A stretch of DNA of 64,000 bases from Clostridia bacterium (lineage in GTDB: Bacteria > Bacillota > Clostridia > Oscillospirales > CAG-272), in contig JAFTUC010000027.1 in assembly GCA_017466445.1 (NCBI GenBank), forward strand, positions 1-64,000, read 5' to 3'. Position 1 is the stretch's first letter, and every line of letters starts with the position of its first letter. The notes beneath the pieces were generated by a model. That model did not search any database, was not told the DNA's origin, and was given only the letters and a program-made list of their open reading frames with translations. The position numbers and the translations under genes were made by a program. Below, in pieces: positions 33,576-42,356 of the stretch.

Positions 33576-33614
33576 TAAAAGACTGTCTGACGGGGAACAG
33601 TCCCCGTCAGACAG
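33573..33614 (-). terminator. Terminator of thrC
   Basis: CTGTCTGACGGGGA (33583-33596), loop ACAG and TCCCCGTCAGACAG (33601-33614) form a perfect 14-bp stem. On the minus strand TCTTTTAATT follows, just beyond the thrC stop. Confidence 0.85.
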
Positions 33615-33624
33615 AGTCGGGCTT

Positions 33625-35103
33625 TCAGGATATGAAATCGAGCACGGATGCTTTCATATCTTCGGGATCGATGACCTTTTTGAATCTGATCTCCTTTGTG
33701 AGTACGGCGGAAAGCTGAGAGGGTATCGCGGTCGAGGTCTTTTTGCTGAGAGCGTCAAAGATCTCGGCGTCGGTTTCGGGAATTTCAATACCGAGCGCTC
33801 CCGCTACCGAGGGAGCGAACTTGTAAGGGCTTGCGGTAGACGCGATGACGGTTTTCTTTTCCGCATCCGCGTAGTCGGCAAGATACTTATTTGCGCATGA
33901 TACGGCGACCGCGGTATGCGTATCGATAAGATACGAGTACTTGTCAAAGGTGTCCTTTATTTCCTTGCGGCAGGCATCCTCGCTTGCGTAGTATCCGACA
34001 AATTCCTCTGATATCTTTTCGTGATCTGCCTTGTCGAGCTCGTATCTGCCGGTATCGATGAGAGACTTCATGTAAGCCGCGGTCTTTTCGGATCCCGCGG
34101 TAAGGAAGAGAAGTCTTTCAAGATTGCTCGAGATGAGTATGTCCATCGAGGGAGAGATGGTAAGATGGAATTCTCTGTTTCTGTCGTAAACTCCGTTTGC
34201 GAAGAAGTCGGTGAGAACGTTGTTCGAGTTGGACGCGCATATGAAGCGACCGACGGGAAGTCCCATTTTCTTTGCTATGAAGGCGGCAAGAATGTTGCCG
34301 AAGTTTCCGGTAGGAACGCAGACGTCGATCTTTTCGTCAAAGGAGATATCACCCTTGTTTACGAGATCGCACCATGCGGATATATAGTATACGGTCTGAG
34401 GAACGAGTCTGCCCCAGTTTATAGAGTTCGCGCTTGAGAGGAAATATCCCTTTTTGTCAAGCTCGGCGGCGAATTCTCTGTCAGCGAAGATGCGCTTGAC
34501 TCCGTTTTGAGCATCGTCAAAGTTTCCGTTTATAGCGCAGACGTTGACGTTTTCACCCTCCTGAGTAGTCATCTGAAGCTTTTGAGCGCGGCTGACACCG
34601 TCTACGGGATAGTAGACCGAGATCTTGATCCGTTCTACGTCGCGGTATCCCTCGAGAGCGGCCTTTCCCGTGTCTCCCGACGTAGCGACGAGAATGAGAG
34701 CAGTGCGCTCTTCTCCCGTCTTTACGAGAGCTCTCGAAAGAAGGCGGGGCATTATCTGGAGCGCCATATCCTTGAAGGCGCAGGTGGGTCCGTGCCAGAG
34801 CTCGAGAATACGCGCTCTTTCACCGACGCTTACCACAGGAGCGGCATAACCGTCAAAGTTGTCGCCGTATGCTACCGAGCAGTCGGCAAGAAGCTCCTCG
34901 TAGGTGTAATCGGTAAGGAAAAGGGACATTATTCTTGCGGCTCTTTCGCTATACGAGAGAGAGCAGAGCTCTTTCAGATCGTCGGAGCTGAGGCTCGGGA
35001 TCGTCTCGGGCATATAGAGACCTCCGTCGGGTGCGATGCCCTGCTTTATAGCCTGCGCCGCGCTTACGGGAGCGCTTTTTCCTCTTGTACTTATATAATT
35101 CAT
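33625..35103 (-). CDS. thrC: Threonine synthase
   Basis: This 492-residue PLP enzyme converts O-phosphohomoserine to threonine. It is the longer fungal/E. coli-type form, with N-terminus MNYISTRGKSAPVSAAQAI and the PLP-lysine motif WHGPTCAFKDMALQ. Other motifs present are LVATSGDTGKAAL (phosphate cradle), NSINWGRLVPQ and VPTGNFGNILAA. Complete with a clear stop-proximal terminator. It follows yraN in the same direction but with about 60 nt between, so it may have its own promoter. Confidence 0.96.
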   Translation of the reverse strand: MNYISTRGKSAPVSAAQAIKQGIAPDGGLYMPETIPSLSSDDLKELCSLSYSERAARIMSLFLTDYTYEELLADCSVAYGDNFDGYAAPVVSVGERARILELWHGPTCAFKDMALQIMPRLLSRALVKTGEERTALILVATSGDTGKAALEGYRDVERIKISVYYPVDGVSRAQKLQMTTQEGENVNVCAINGNFDDAQNGVKRIFADREFAAELDKKGYFLSSANSINWGRLVPQTVYYISAWCDLVNKGDISFDEKIDVCVPTGNFGNILAAFIAKKMGLPVGRFICASNSNNVLTDFFANGVYDRNREFHLTISPSMDILISSNLERLLFLTAGSEKTAAYMKSLIDTGRYELDKADHEKISEEFVGYYASEDACRKEIKDTFDKYSYLIDTHTAVAVSCANKYLADYADAEKKTVIASTASPYKFAPSVAGALGIEIPETDAEIFDALSKKTSTAIPSQLSAVLTKEIRFKKVIDPEDMKASVLDFIS

Positions 35104-35164
35104 GGGTTTTCAGTCCTTTCGGTAAGATTTATGAGTCATAGCGGTAATTGCTTCCGCTTTGATG

Positions 35165-35578
35165 TCAGCTTTCGGACCTTCGGTCACCGAAGGCGTTTGG
35201 ATAGTGTGATATTTTTGCCGCAACAAGATCGTTTATATCCTCGAGAGTTATCTCTATAACGTCTATCCGCGGCTTTTTGTCGCTCGGAAATTCACGCAGA
35301 TAGCTTTTTACCGCAAAAAGAAGATGCTCTTTTTTTGATGAATTTACCGACAGAGCGCCTCTCCCGTACTTTTTCACCGAGTATCCCGCCCGTCTGGTCT
35401 TTACCTCGACAAAGATAATGTATTTCTCGTCGGTGGCGATGATATCGATCTCACCGCCGCGTACGGTGTAGTTGCGGCGAAGTATAAGGTAACCCTTAGA
35501 TACGAGATAGTCGCATGCGATCGACTCTCCCGCGCGCCCGAGCGAGCGGTTTGATCCCTTGTTAGATATTTCAGACAT
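35165..35578 (-). CDS. yraN: YraN family protein (UPF0102, putative endonuclease fold)
   Basis: This 137-residue protein has the restriction-endonuclease-like UPF0102 fold. Key motifs are GRAGESIACDYLVSKGY, GGEIDIIA and IIFVEVKTRR, giving the E..D..ExK active-site set. Its function is not established; it is very often next to rnhB, as here. The ATG at 35578 overlaps the rnhB stop (ATGTCTGA), implying translational coupling; the GTG/ATG four codons earlier is less likely. Complete. Confidence 0.92.
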   Translation of the reverse strand: MSEISNKGSNRSLGRAGESIACDYLVSKGYLILRRNYTVRGGEIDIIATDEKYIIFVEVKTRRAGYSVKKYGRGALSVNSSKKEHLLFAVKSYLREFPSDKKPRIDVIEITLEDINDLVAAKISHYPNAFGDRRSES

Positions 35579-36179
35579 CGTTCTTGTCAAGAAATTTCAG
35601 GAAGGTCCTTCTGTGTATCGGAGAAGGACCGTGCTTTTTTATAAGATCCATGTGGAGCCTTGTTCCGTAGCCCTTGTGCTTTGCGAGCATGTACTGCGGA
35701 TATTCCTTGTCGAGCTCCAGACAGACTCTGTCACGGCTGACCTTTGCGAGGATAGAGGCGGCGGCTACCGACATAGATATCGAGTCGCCCTTTATAAGAG
35801 GAACCGCCTTCATTTCGAAGTCGCGTGCGATATTTCCGTCCACGATGACGAGATCGGGTCTGGGATCGAGCATAGCGACCGCGCGACGCATAGCAAGCTG
35901 AGACGCGTTCAGTATGTTCATTGTGTCTATCTCCTCGACGCTTGCGTACGCGATGCCGTAGGAGACGGCGTTTTCACAGATCACGTCAAAAAGCTTTTCA
36001 CGCTTTTTTTCGGTCAGCTTTTTTGAATCGTTGAGCCCTTCTATGTAAAGTCCGTCGGGAAGGATCACCGCCGCGGCACATACGGGTCCCGCAAGAGGAC
36101 CGCGGCCTGCCTCATCGGTTCCGCAAACCACAGCGTATCCCTCGTCTTGATATTTACATTCGTAACTGTAATCAGGCAT
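35571..36179 (-). CDS. rnhB: Ribonuclease HII
   Basis: This 202-residue enzyme removes ribonucleotides and RNA primers from RNA-DNA hybrids. Motifs: CGTDEAGRGPLAGPVCAAAVILP with the DE catalytic pair, DSKKLTEKKRE, and VDGN followed by KGDSISMSVAAASILAKVSRD and YGTRLHMD further on. Full length. It lies between rbgA and yraN, and its last bases form the yraN start. Confidence 0.96.
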   Translation of the reverse strand: MPDYSYECKYQDEGYAVVCGTDEAGRGPLAGPVCAAAVILPDGLYIEGLNDSKKLTEKKREKLFDVICENAVSYGIAYASVEEIDTMNILNASQLAMRRAVAMLDPRPDLVIVDGNIARDFEMKAVPLIKGDSISMSVAAASILAKVSRDRVCLELDKEYPQYMLAKHKGYGTRLHMDLIKKHGPSPIHRRTFLKFLDKNDV

Positions 36180-36198
36180 ATCCGCCCTCCGATGCTTT

Positions 36199-37062
36199 TT
36201 ACTGGGGAAGCTCGAGAGTGATGCGACCTATCTTGCCGCCTCTGTACTCGTCGAGCAGAATATTTGCGGTGCGCTCGTAATCGATCTCTCCGCCCGAGAT
36301 AAGAAAGCCTCGCTTTTTCCCGATAAGCTCAAAAAGCTCGAAATCGGTAAGATCGGATATCGAGTCGGGACTGCCGAGCTTGTATCTCGCGCAGAGAAGC
36401 TCGGGGGCGCAGGAACGGAGCCTTGCGCAGAGAGCTATCGAAAGCTCGTCCGTGTTGACGACCGCGTCCTTGATCGCACCCGTCATAGCGAGATTTTCTC
36501 CCACCGTCTGATCGTCAAACTTGGGCCAGAGCACGCCCGGCATGTCGAGAAGCTCGATTCCTCCCGGACATTTGACCCACTGCTTGTCGACCGTCACACC
36601 CGGACGGTCCTCCACCTTCGCTTTTTTAGTTCCCGAGAATCGGTTTATAAAGGATGATTTTCCGACGTTCGGTATGCCGACGACCATGGCGCGTATTGCC
36701 TTTCCCGACATTCCCTTGCTTTCGTTTCTTTCTATCTTTTCGGCGAGAAGCTCGCGTATTGCGGGCGCTATCTGATTCATTCCCGCTCCGCTTACAAAGT
36801 CGGCTACGATGCATCCGCCTCTCTTTTGAAAGTGAGAGCGCCATTTGTCAGTAGCAACAGGATCGGCAAGAGACGACTTGCTCAGGATGACGATCCTTGG
36901 CTTGCTTTGACATATTTTGTTTATTTCGGGGTTTTCGGACGACATGGGTATTCGCGCATCGAGGATCTCTATTACGATATCAACGAGTGACAGACATTCG
37001 GTAATGAGCCTTCGAGTCTTAGCCATGTGTCCGGGAAACCACTGTATGTTAGTTCCCGGCAT
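36199..37062 (-). CDS. rbgA: RbgA/YlqF, ribosome biogenesis GTPase A
   Basis: This 287-residue circularly permuted GTPase needed for late 50S assembly has the family start NIQWFPGHMAKTRRLI. The permuted order is visible: G4-like LSKSSLADP first, then G1 GIPNVGKSSFIN, G2 and G3 DMPGV, with the C-terminal ANTAR-like helical domain (ALCARLRSCAPELLCARY). Typically found next to rnhB in Firmicutes, as here. Complete; it begins 36 nt after the apgM-lepB stop. Confidence 0.96.
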   Translation of the reverse strand: MPGTNIQWFPGHMAKTRRLITECLSLVDIVIEILDARIPMSSENPEINKICQSKPRIVILSKSSLADPVATDKWRSHFQKRGGCIVADFVSGAGMNQIAPAIRELLAEKIERNESKGMSGKAIRAMVVGIPNVGKSSFINRFSGTKKAKVEDRPGVTVDKQWVKCPGGIELLDMPGVLWPKFDDQTVGENLAMTGAIKDAVVNTDELSIALCARLRSCAPELLCARYKLGSPDSISDLTDFELFELIGKKRGFLISGGEIDYERTANILLDEYRGGKIGRITLELPQ

Positions 37063-37098
37063 ATGATCTTTCCTTAGAATTTATTTCTGCTTCGGGTG

Positions 37099-38925
37099 TC
37101 AGTTCAGTGCTCCGAATTTTCCCGACTTTAAGGGGAAGAATCTGAACACCGCTTCACCTATGATCTGATTTCTCTTCACGAATCCGATCGCGCGTCCGTC
37201 GTGAGATGCACCTCTGTTGTCTCCGAGCACGAAAAAGTGATCCTCGGGGACCTTTTCGGACCAGATCCCGTTCTCATCAGGCTGTACGTAGTCGCCCGGG
37301 TGAGTGTCCAGAGGGATAAGCTCGTTTATATAGTCCTCGTCAAGCATCTTGCCGTCAACGTAGACGTGACCGGTAGAGTAATCGATCTTCACTACCTGAC
37401 CGCCAACCGCGATCACACGCTTGACGAGCGGCTCGGAGGGATCGTTCGCCTCCTGAACGATAACGATATCGCCGTTTTCGGGAGTGTACGCTGTTCTCAT
37501 TATGAGAAGCATATCGCCGTTTTCAAGCGTAGGATACATCGACCATCCCGAAACGGGGGAGTTTCTGAAGAAGAATGAGAGTATAAGGACCGCAATGACG
37601 AGCGATACGCCGACCACCTCGATCCAGTCGAAAAGCAGGGAGCTTACGCCCTGATGATCAGTTTTTTTTTTAGAATCCGAGATGTCGTCCTCGGATTTGT
37701 CAAATGCCGAAAGGTCGTCACTGAACATTACGTCGAGAAGATGATGTCCCTCGTGCATATAAAGTCCGGTTCCGATTGCGCTTTTCTCGGTAAAGACGTC
37801 CACGCCGCTCTGTCTGTTTTCGGAAGAGTAGATAAAGAAGGGGACGGGATCGGGGGAGTGCGTGCGTATCGCAAGAGGAGTCGGATGGTCGGGGAGTACC
37901 ATGATCTTGAAGGGCTCTCCCGAGGCGCTCAGATATTCAAAGCAGGGCTTTAATACGAGAGAGTCGATCTTTTCGATAGCAAGCACCTTGTTTTCGACCT
38001 CTCCGCGGTGACCGCATTCGTCGGTCGCCTCAAGATGGATGTAGACAAAATCCTGTCCGCGCTCGAATGCGTCGATGGCGGCGTTTGCCTTGCCTGTGTA
38101 GTTCGTTTTGTAATTTCCCGTAGCGCCTTCAACGTCGATCGATTCCATTCCCGCACAGATCGCGATGCCTTTTATAAGGTCGACCGCGGAAATAACAGAT
38201 CCCTTCTTGCCCCACTTTTCCTCAAAGGAGGGAAGAGCGGGCTTTACCGCAGGGCTCCAGAGCCAGATCGAGTTTGCCGGCTTCAGACCTCTCTCTCGGC
38301 GGGCTGCGTTGACGGGATGGTCAACGAGAATGTCGTAGCTTCGCTTCATAAGATCGAGATATACCTCTCCGACCTCACCTGAGGGAAGGTGATCCTTTAT
38401 GACCTTTCCGATTATGTCGTGCGGACGGTCAAAGTCGAGCACCTCGGGGCAGTTGTCCCAAAGCAGACAGTGGCGATAGCTCACACCGGGATAGAAATGA
38501 CGGGCGTCTGTTCCAAGCTCCGCCTCGACCGCTTTTATAAGCTCGGCTGCCTCCTCGGACGAGATCTCGTCGGCACTGTGGTCGAGCATATGTCTGTCCT
38601 CGTAGTTCTCCTCCTCCTCGGAGAGAGTTACCACGTTGCAGCGGATGGCGGTCTGAGTATCGGACATATCAAGCCCCATGCTCAGAGCCTCAAGGGAGCT
38701 TCTGCCCTTGGAATAGATTATAGGGTCGTACGAAAGGACAGCAAGATTTGCCGTGTCGCTTTCGGGTTTCATAGTGGAGGGTACGTTAAGGACCGTACCG
38801 ACGAGAGACTCTGATGCGAGAGAATCCATCATCGGCTTTTTCGCTGCCTCCATCGGAGTTTTTCCGCCGAGCGCCTCTACTGCCTCGTCGGACATTCCGT
38901 CACATAAAACAACAAGATATTTCAT
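37099..38925 (-). CDS. Fusion: cofactor-independent phosphoglycerate mutase (ApgM type) + signal peptidase I
   Basis: A continuous 608-codon frame. Residues 1-408 match the archaeal-type iPGM (COG3635): VVLCDGMSDEAVEALGGKTP, the nucleophile Ser56 in PESDTANLAVLSYDP, and metal-binding ATDECGHRG and LPDHPTP. Residues 430-608 are a type I signal peptidase: one TM (about 432-453), Ser462 in SGWSMYPTL, Lys502 in VKRVIAVGG, and GDNRGASHDGR. The linker DSKKKTDH is encoded by ten A (minus strand; 37662-37671), so an indel or slippage there would split the product. The start at 38925 follows AGAGGTC; the upstream ATG at 39030 is not needed. As written, the iPGM is on the cytosolic side of a membrane protein. 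Confidence 0.85.
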   Translation of the reverse strand: MKYLVVLCDGMSDEAVEALGGKTPMEAAKKPMMDSLASESLVGTVLNVPSTMKPESDTANLAVLSYDPIIYSKGRSSLEALSMGLDMSDTQTAIRCNVVTLSEEEENYEDRHMLDHSADEISSEEAAELIKAVEAELGTDARHFYPGVSYRHCLLWDNCPEVLDFDRPHDIIGKVIKDHLPSGEVGEVYLDLMKRSYDILVDHPVNAARRERGLKPANSIWLWSPAVKPALPSFEEKWGKKGSVISAVDLIKGIAICAGMESIDVEGATGNYKTNYTGKANAAIDAFERGQDFVYIHLEATDECGHRGEVENKVLAIEKIDSLVLKPCFEYLSASGEPFKIMVLPDHPTPLAIRTHSPDPVPFFIYSSENRQSGVDVFTEKSAIGTGLYMHEGHHLLDVMFSDDLSAFDKSEDDISDSKKKTDHQGVSSLLFDWIEVVGVSLVIAVLILSFFFRNSPVSGWSMYPTLENGDMLLIMRTAYTPENGDIVIVQEANDPSEPLVKRVIAVGGQVVKIDYSTGHVYVDGKMLDEDYINELIPLDTHPGDYVQPDENGIWSEKVPEDHFFVLGDNRGASHDGRAIGFVKRNQIIGEAVFRFFPLKSGKFGALN

Positions 38926-39110
38926 AGTAATGACCTCTTGATAATAGTTGGTGATAATAAAAATCTTATATAAAGTTATTATATCACAAAAAAAACGTGT
39001 TGTAAATAGTATAATCGAACAAAATATCATTCAAAACGCATAAAGAAGAGGACTTTTTATCGGATTTTATGTGAAAAATAAAAATATTTCAAAAAAATCG
39101 AAAAAAGGTA

Positions 39111-39139
39111 TTGCAAAATCGAAAAAGGTGTGATATAAT
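39111..39139 (+). promoter_or_regulatory. rplS promoter with A-rich upstream element
   Basis: TTGCAA (39111-39116), a 17-nt spacer and TATAAT (39134-39139), preceded by A-tracts (AAAAAAATCGAAAAAAGGTA). The arrangement is nearly the same as at the rpmE promoter (40646-40674). A leader of about 75 nt follows with a GGAACGGTCCG-type palindrome, possibly the L19 leader motif. Confidence 0.82.
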
Positions 39140-39224
39140 ACCAAGGCTTAACGGAACGGTCCGCTGCGATGCTCTGCATGAACGCTCCGAAATACCCTAT
39201 ATTTTTATAAGGAGGAGCCAGAAG

Positions 39225-39566
39225 ATGGATCTTATCAAGGCTTTAACAAACGAGCAGCTCAAGTCGGAGGTACCCGAGATCAATATCGGTGACACCGTAA
39301 GAGTTCACAACAGGATCAAGGAAGGTAACAAGGAACGTATCCAGATGTTCGAAGGAACCGTTATCGCCAAGAGAGGCGGCGGAATCTCCGAGACCTTCAC
39401 CGTAAGAAGAGTTTCCTACGGTATCGGCGTAGAAAAGACCTTCCCCATCCACTCTCCCAACGTTGAAAAGGTAGATATTATTCGTAGCGGTAAGGTACGC
39501 CGTGCGAAGCTCTACTACCTCAGAGACAGAGCGGGCAAGAGCGCAAAGGTCAAGGAAAAGATATAA
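39225..39566 (+). CDS. rplS: 50S ribosomal protein L19
   Basis: This 113-residue ribosomal protein sits at the 30S-50S interface. The start at 39225 follows AAGGAGGA and gives [19 protein letters not shown], the usual length. Conserved stretches: [40 protein letters not shown] and [25 protein letters not shown]. It is monocistronic, between its own promoter and a terminator. Leader control is possible but unproven. Confidence 0.97.
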   Translation: MDLIKALTNEQLKSEVPEINIGDTVRVHNRIKEGNKERIQMFEGTVIAKRGGGISETFTVRRVSYGIGVEKTFPIHSPNVEKVDIIRSGKVRRAKLYYLRDRAGKSAKVKEKI

Positions 39567-39594
39567 TTTTCCTGTCCGACAAAAGAGAAGAAAT

Positions 39595-39626
39595 CCGCAG
39601 CCTGAAGCTTCAGACTGCGGTTTTTT
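39595..39626 (+). terminator. Terminator of rplS
   Basis: CCGCAGCCTGAAG / CTTCAGACTGCGG stem (39595-39620) followed by TTTTTT. Confidence 0.9.
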
Positions 39627-39648
39627 CGTGCTTTTTATTTTGCAAAGA

Positions 39649-40539
39649 TCATATGAGTGCACTGTAATATTCGCCCATTTTCACGGGGTGATAGGAGAGC
39701 TTTGCCTTACGCAGACCCTCAAGTCCCATGTCCTCCTCGCGGTTTATAAACAGCGTATCGGAAAACTCACGCTGTGCAAACATCTTGTTTATGGCGGCGT
39801 AAGCTCCGCTGAACGATCGATCCGCCTTTTCGATGTGTATGAGCGCCGTTTTTTCAGATATACGCTCGCCGATCGAATATGCTATCGGTCTTTTGTCAAC
39901 GAGGATTACTCCCGCGCAAAGCCCGAGCGAGTCGAAATTCTCTATAAGCTCGTTTATCTCAGCGTGCTCGTCGATAAGATCGGGATCCTCGCTTTGACCG
40001 TAGAGAAGCTCGGCGGCCTCTCTGAGAAGCCTGAGCGCTTCGGCGTCACCGCTGTGGACCGCGACGTACTCGTAGGAATATTTTGATAAAAATCCGTTCA
40101 GATGGTTTCGTTTTTGATGAAAACGCTTGCCCTTCAGAGAGACCAGATCGCTCGTGTTATATATATAATCGAAAAGATCGTCCGAGAGAAATATTTCGGC
40201 GTCCGGAAAATTTTTTGCTATCTCACCCGTCTGATCTGCCATAAGGGGCGTGAAAAGGATCCTTTCGTCTCCGAGTATCCTTTTTACGTCGAGAGCGACA
40301 CTTGCCGGAGATATGTTTTTAAGATGAAAGGGAAAGAGCAGTGTGATCGGCTCGTCGCGGTATTTTCCCACGATGACCTCACAGGACCCGAGCTCGGCTA
40401 TTTTGTAATTCATGGCGTGACGCCACGAGAAGATGTTTGAAAAGGTGAAAAAGGATACCTCCGTCGGGTAAAGAAAGGCTTTTCGGTCGTCGATTGTTAT
40501 TTCACGAACGTTTAAATTTCCGAAAGAAATTGCTGACAT
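39649..40539 (-). CDS. DUF2156 domain protein (GNAT-like; lysyltransferase/FemX-like fold)
   Basis: This 296-residue cytosolic protein belongs to DUF2156, related to the C-terminal domain of phosphatidylglycerol lysyltransferases and to GNAT/FemABX folds. Supporting motifs: LKGKRFHQKRNHLNGFLSKY in the middle, ALIHIEKADRSFSGAYAAIN and FINREEDMGLEGLRKAKLSYHP. Members are predicted acyl- or aminoacyl-transferases; the substrate is unknown. No membrane segments, so it is not an MprF synthase itself. Convergent with rplS. Confidence 0.85.
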   Translation of the reverse strand: MSAISFGNLNVREITIDDRKAFLYPTEVSFFTFSNIFSWRHAMNYKIAELGSCEVIVGKYRDEPITLLFPFHLKNISPASVALDVKRILGDERILFTPLMADQTGEIAKNFPDAEIFLSDDLFDYIYNTSDLVSLKGKRFHQKRNHLNGFLSKYSYEYVAVHSGDAEALRLLREAAELLYGQSEDPDLIDEHAEINELIENFDSLGLCAGVILVDKRPIAYSIGERISEKTALIHIEKADRSFSGAYAAINKMFAQREFSDTLFINREEDMGLEGLRKAKLSYHPVKMGEYYSALI

Positions 40540-40645
40540 AAAGTTTTTTCCTTGTGTTTTTCATAAAATCTGAAAGTATTTTAGCATTTTAAGGTGTGAT
40601 TTTCAATAGATTTGAAAAAATATTTGAAAAAAATCAAAAAAGGTA

Positions 40646-40674
40646 TTGCAAAAACAAAAAACGTGTGCTATAAT
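40646..40674 (+). promoter_or_regulatory. rpmE promoter with A-rich upstream element
   Basis: TTGCAA (40646-40651), a 17-nt spacer and TATAAT (40669-40674), preceded by TTTGAAAAAAATCAAAAAAG. The upstream block and the -35 match the rplS promoter nearly exactly. Confidence 0.85.
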
Positions 40675-40718
40675 GTAGCGTACTTTGAATGAATTTTGTA
40701 TGACAAGGGGTGTTAAGA

Positions 40719-40922
40719 TTGAAGGAAGGCATTCATCCGCAGTATGAAGAAGTGACTATCAAATGTGCATGCGGTGAAGAGGTTAAGACTCGTTCCACCA
40801 AAGGCGATATGCGTGTTGAAATATGCTCTAAGTGTCATCCGTTCTTTACCGGTAAGCAGAAGTTTGTCGATGCCGGCGGACGTGTAGACAAGTTCAAGAA
40901 GCGTATGGAAGGCAAAGTCTGA
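40719..40922 (+). CDS. rpmE: 50S ribosomal protein L31
   Basis: This 67-residue zinc-binding (C+) L31 starts [22 protein letters not shown] and retains the zinc Cys set (CACG and [16 protein letters not shown]). The family always begins MKEGIHP, so I choose the TTG at 40719, 8 nt after AAGGGG, over a GTG at 40710. Together with other TTG/GTG starts here, this suggests a tolerance for weak start codons. A terminator hairpin follows the stop. Confidence 0.95.
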   Translation: MKEGIHPQYEEVTIKCACGEEVKTRSTKGDMRVEICSKCHPFFTGKQKFVDAGGRVDKFKKRMEGKV

Positions 40923-40936
40923 AAAATGTCACGTTT

Positions 40937-40987
40937 ATGGCGAATGCATATAGGTAGTGCTATGTGTATTCGCCATTTTGCTTTTTA
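40937..40987 (+). terminator. Terminator of rpmE
   Basis: ATGGCGAAT (40937-40945) and ATTCGCCAT (40968-40976) form the stem, with further pairing inside, followed by TTTGCTTTTTA. Confidence 0.82.
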
Positions 40988-41047
40988 TCGGGATTTTTAT
41001 CTGAAATGCCGCGATATGAGGCATTCGGACTTTTATTTTGAGGAACT

Positions 41048-42331
41048 ATGAAAAAGGAAAATATATTCAGTAATGAAAATGACGTGCTTGCCGTTCTCGT
41101 TTCGGTGCTGACACCCGAGAAGGACGAGCATGAAAACGAGGTCTCTCTTGACGAGCTCGAAAGACTTCTCGAGACCGCGGGAGGAAAGCTTTTTGCGAAG
41201 ATAGTGCAGTCTCGCCCGTCTCCCGATATAAAAAGCTACGTCGGTGCGGGAAAGCTTGAAGAGATAAAGGAGATCTGTGAAAATAATGACGTCACTCTCG
41301 TTGTTTGCGACGATGAGCTCTCTCCGTCTCAGATCAAGAACATGGAGGACGCTATCGGAGACGTCAGAGTTATCGACCGAAGTATGCTGATACTCGATAT
41401 ATTCGCGCTCCACGCTACGAGCGGGGAAGGAAAGCTTCAGGTCGAGCTCGCACAGCTGAGATATACTCTTCCGAGACTTATCGGAAAGGGAAACGAGCTT
41501 TCAAGACTCGGAGGAGGAATAGGAACACGCGGACCGGGAGAAAGTAAGCTCGAGACCGACAGACGTCACGTACAGAGAAGGATAGTCGCACTTGAAAACG
41601 AGATCCGCGAAATGGAAAACAACAGAAATATCCAAAGGGCAAGGCGCGAGCGCTCGGGAATACAGAAGGTGGCGGTGGTCGGATATACCAATGCCGGAAA
41701 ATCCACCCTTATGAACCGCCTTACGGGTGCGGGCATACTTGCCGAGGATAAGCTTTTCGCAACTCTCGATCCGACGACGAGAAAATTTGCGCTTCCGAGC
41801 GGAAGAGAGCTCCTTCTTACCGATACCGTCGGATTTATAAGAAATCTTCCGCACCATCTTATAAGAGCGTTCAGAAGCACGCTCGACGAGGCAAGATATG
41901 CCGATGCGCTCCTTATCGTTATCGATGCGTCCGATCCCGAGGCGGAAACTCAGCTCGAGATAACCGAAAAGCTTCTTTACGATCTCGGAGCATCATCCAA
42001 GCCGACGGTTTGCGTGTTCAATAAATGTGACGCATGCGAGTCGATATCAAACGAGCTTATGTACAGAGCGTCCATGAGTCGCTCGGTCGCCATCTCGGCG
42101 CTCGACGGAAGAGGCGTCGAGGATCTCGTTGACGAGCTTGAGAGGATAGCGCTTGCGGGAAAGAGCATCTGCCTTTTCAGGATCCCAAACAGTGAGGGCG
42201 GGGAGGTCGCGTATCTTTACCGCAATGCTACGGTAGAAAATATCGAATATGAGGACGATTTTGCACTCGTTCTCGCAGTAGTTGACGATAGCGTCAAGGG
42301 ACGTATGAGGAAATATATAGTAAAAGGATAA
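41048..42331 (+). CDS. hflX: HflX GTPase
   Basis: This 427-residue ribosome-splitting/rescue GTPase has the N-terminal HflX domain with LSPSQIKNMEDAIGDVRVIDRSMLILDIF and GGGIGTRGPGESKLETDRR. The G domain follows with GYTNAGKSTLMNRL (G1), DTVGFIRNLP (G3) and NKCD (G4). HflX binds 50S subunits and recycles stalled ribosomes, often under stress. First gene of the 41-45.5 kb operon; yigZ follows after 25 nt. Complete. Confidence 0.96.
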   Translation: MKKENIFSNENDVLAVLVSVLTPEKDEHENEVSLDELERLLETAGGKLFAKIVQSRPSPDIKSYVGAGKLEEIKEICENNDVTLVVCDDELSPSQIKNMEDAIGDVRVIDRSMLILDIFALHATSGEGKLQVELAQLRYTLPRLIGKGNELSRLGGGIGTRGPGESKLETDRRHVQRRIVALENEIREMENNRNIQRARRERSGIQKVAVVGYTNAGKSTLMNRLTGAGILAEDKLFATLDPTTRKFALPSGRELLLTDTVGFIRNLPHHLIRAFRSTLDEARYADALLIVIDASDPEAETQLEITEKLLYDLGASSKPTVCVFNKCDACESISNELMYRASMSRSVAISALDGRGVEDLVDELERIALAGKSICLFRIPNSEGGEVAYLYRNATVENIEYEDDFALVLAVVDDSVKGRMRKYIVKG

Positions 42332-42356
42332 ATAAGAAAAAGGGAGGTCGGAGCGA

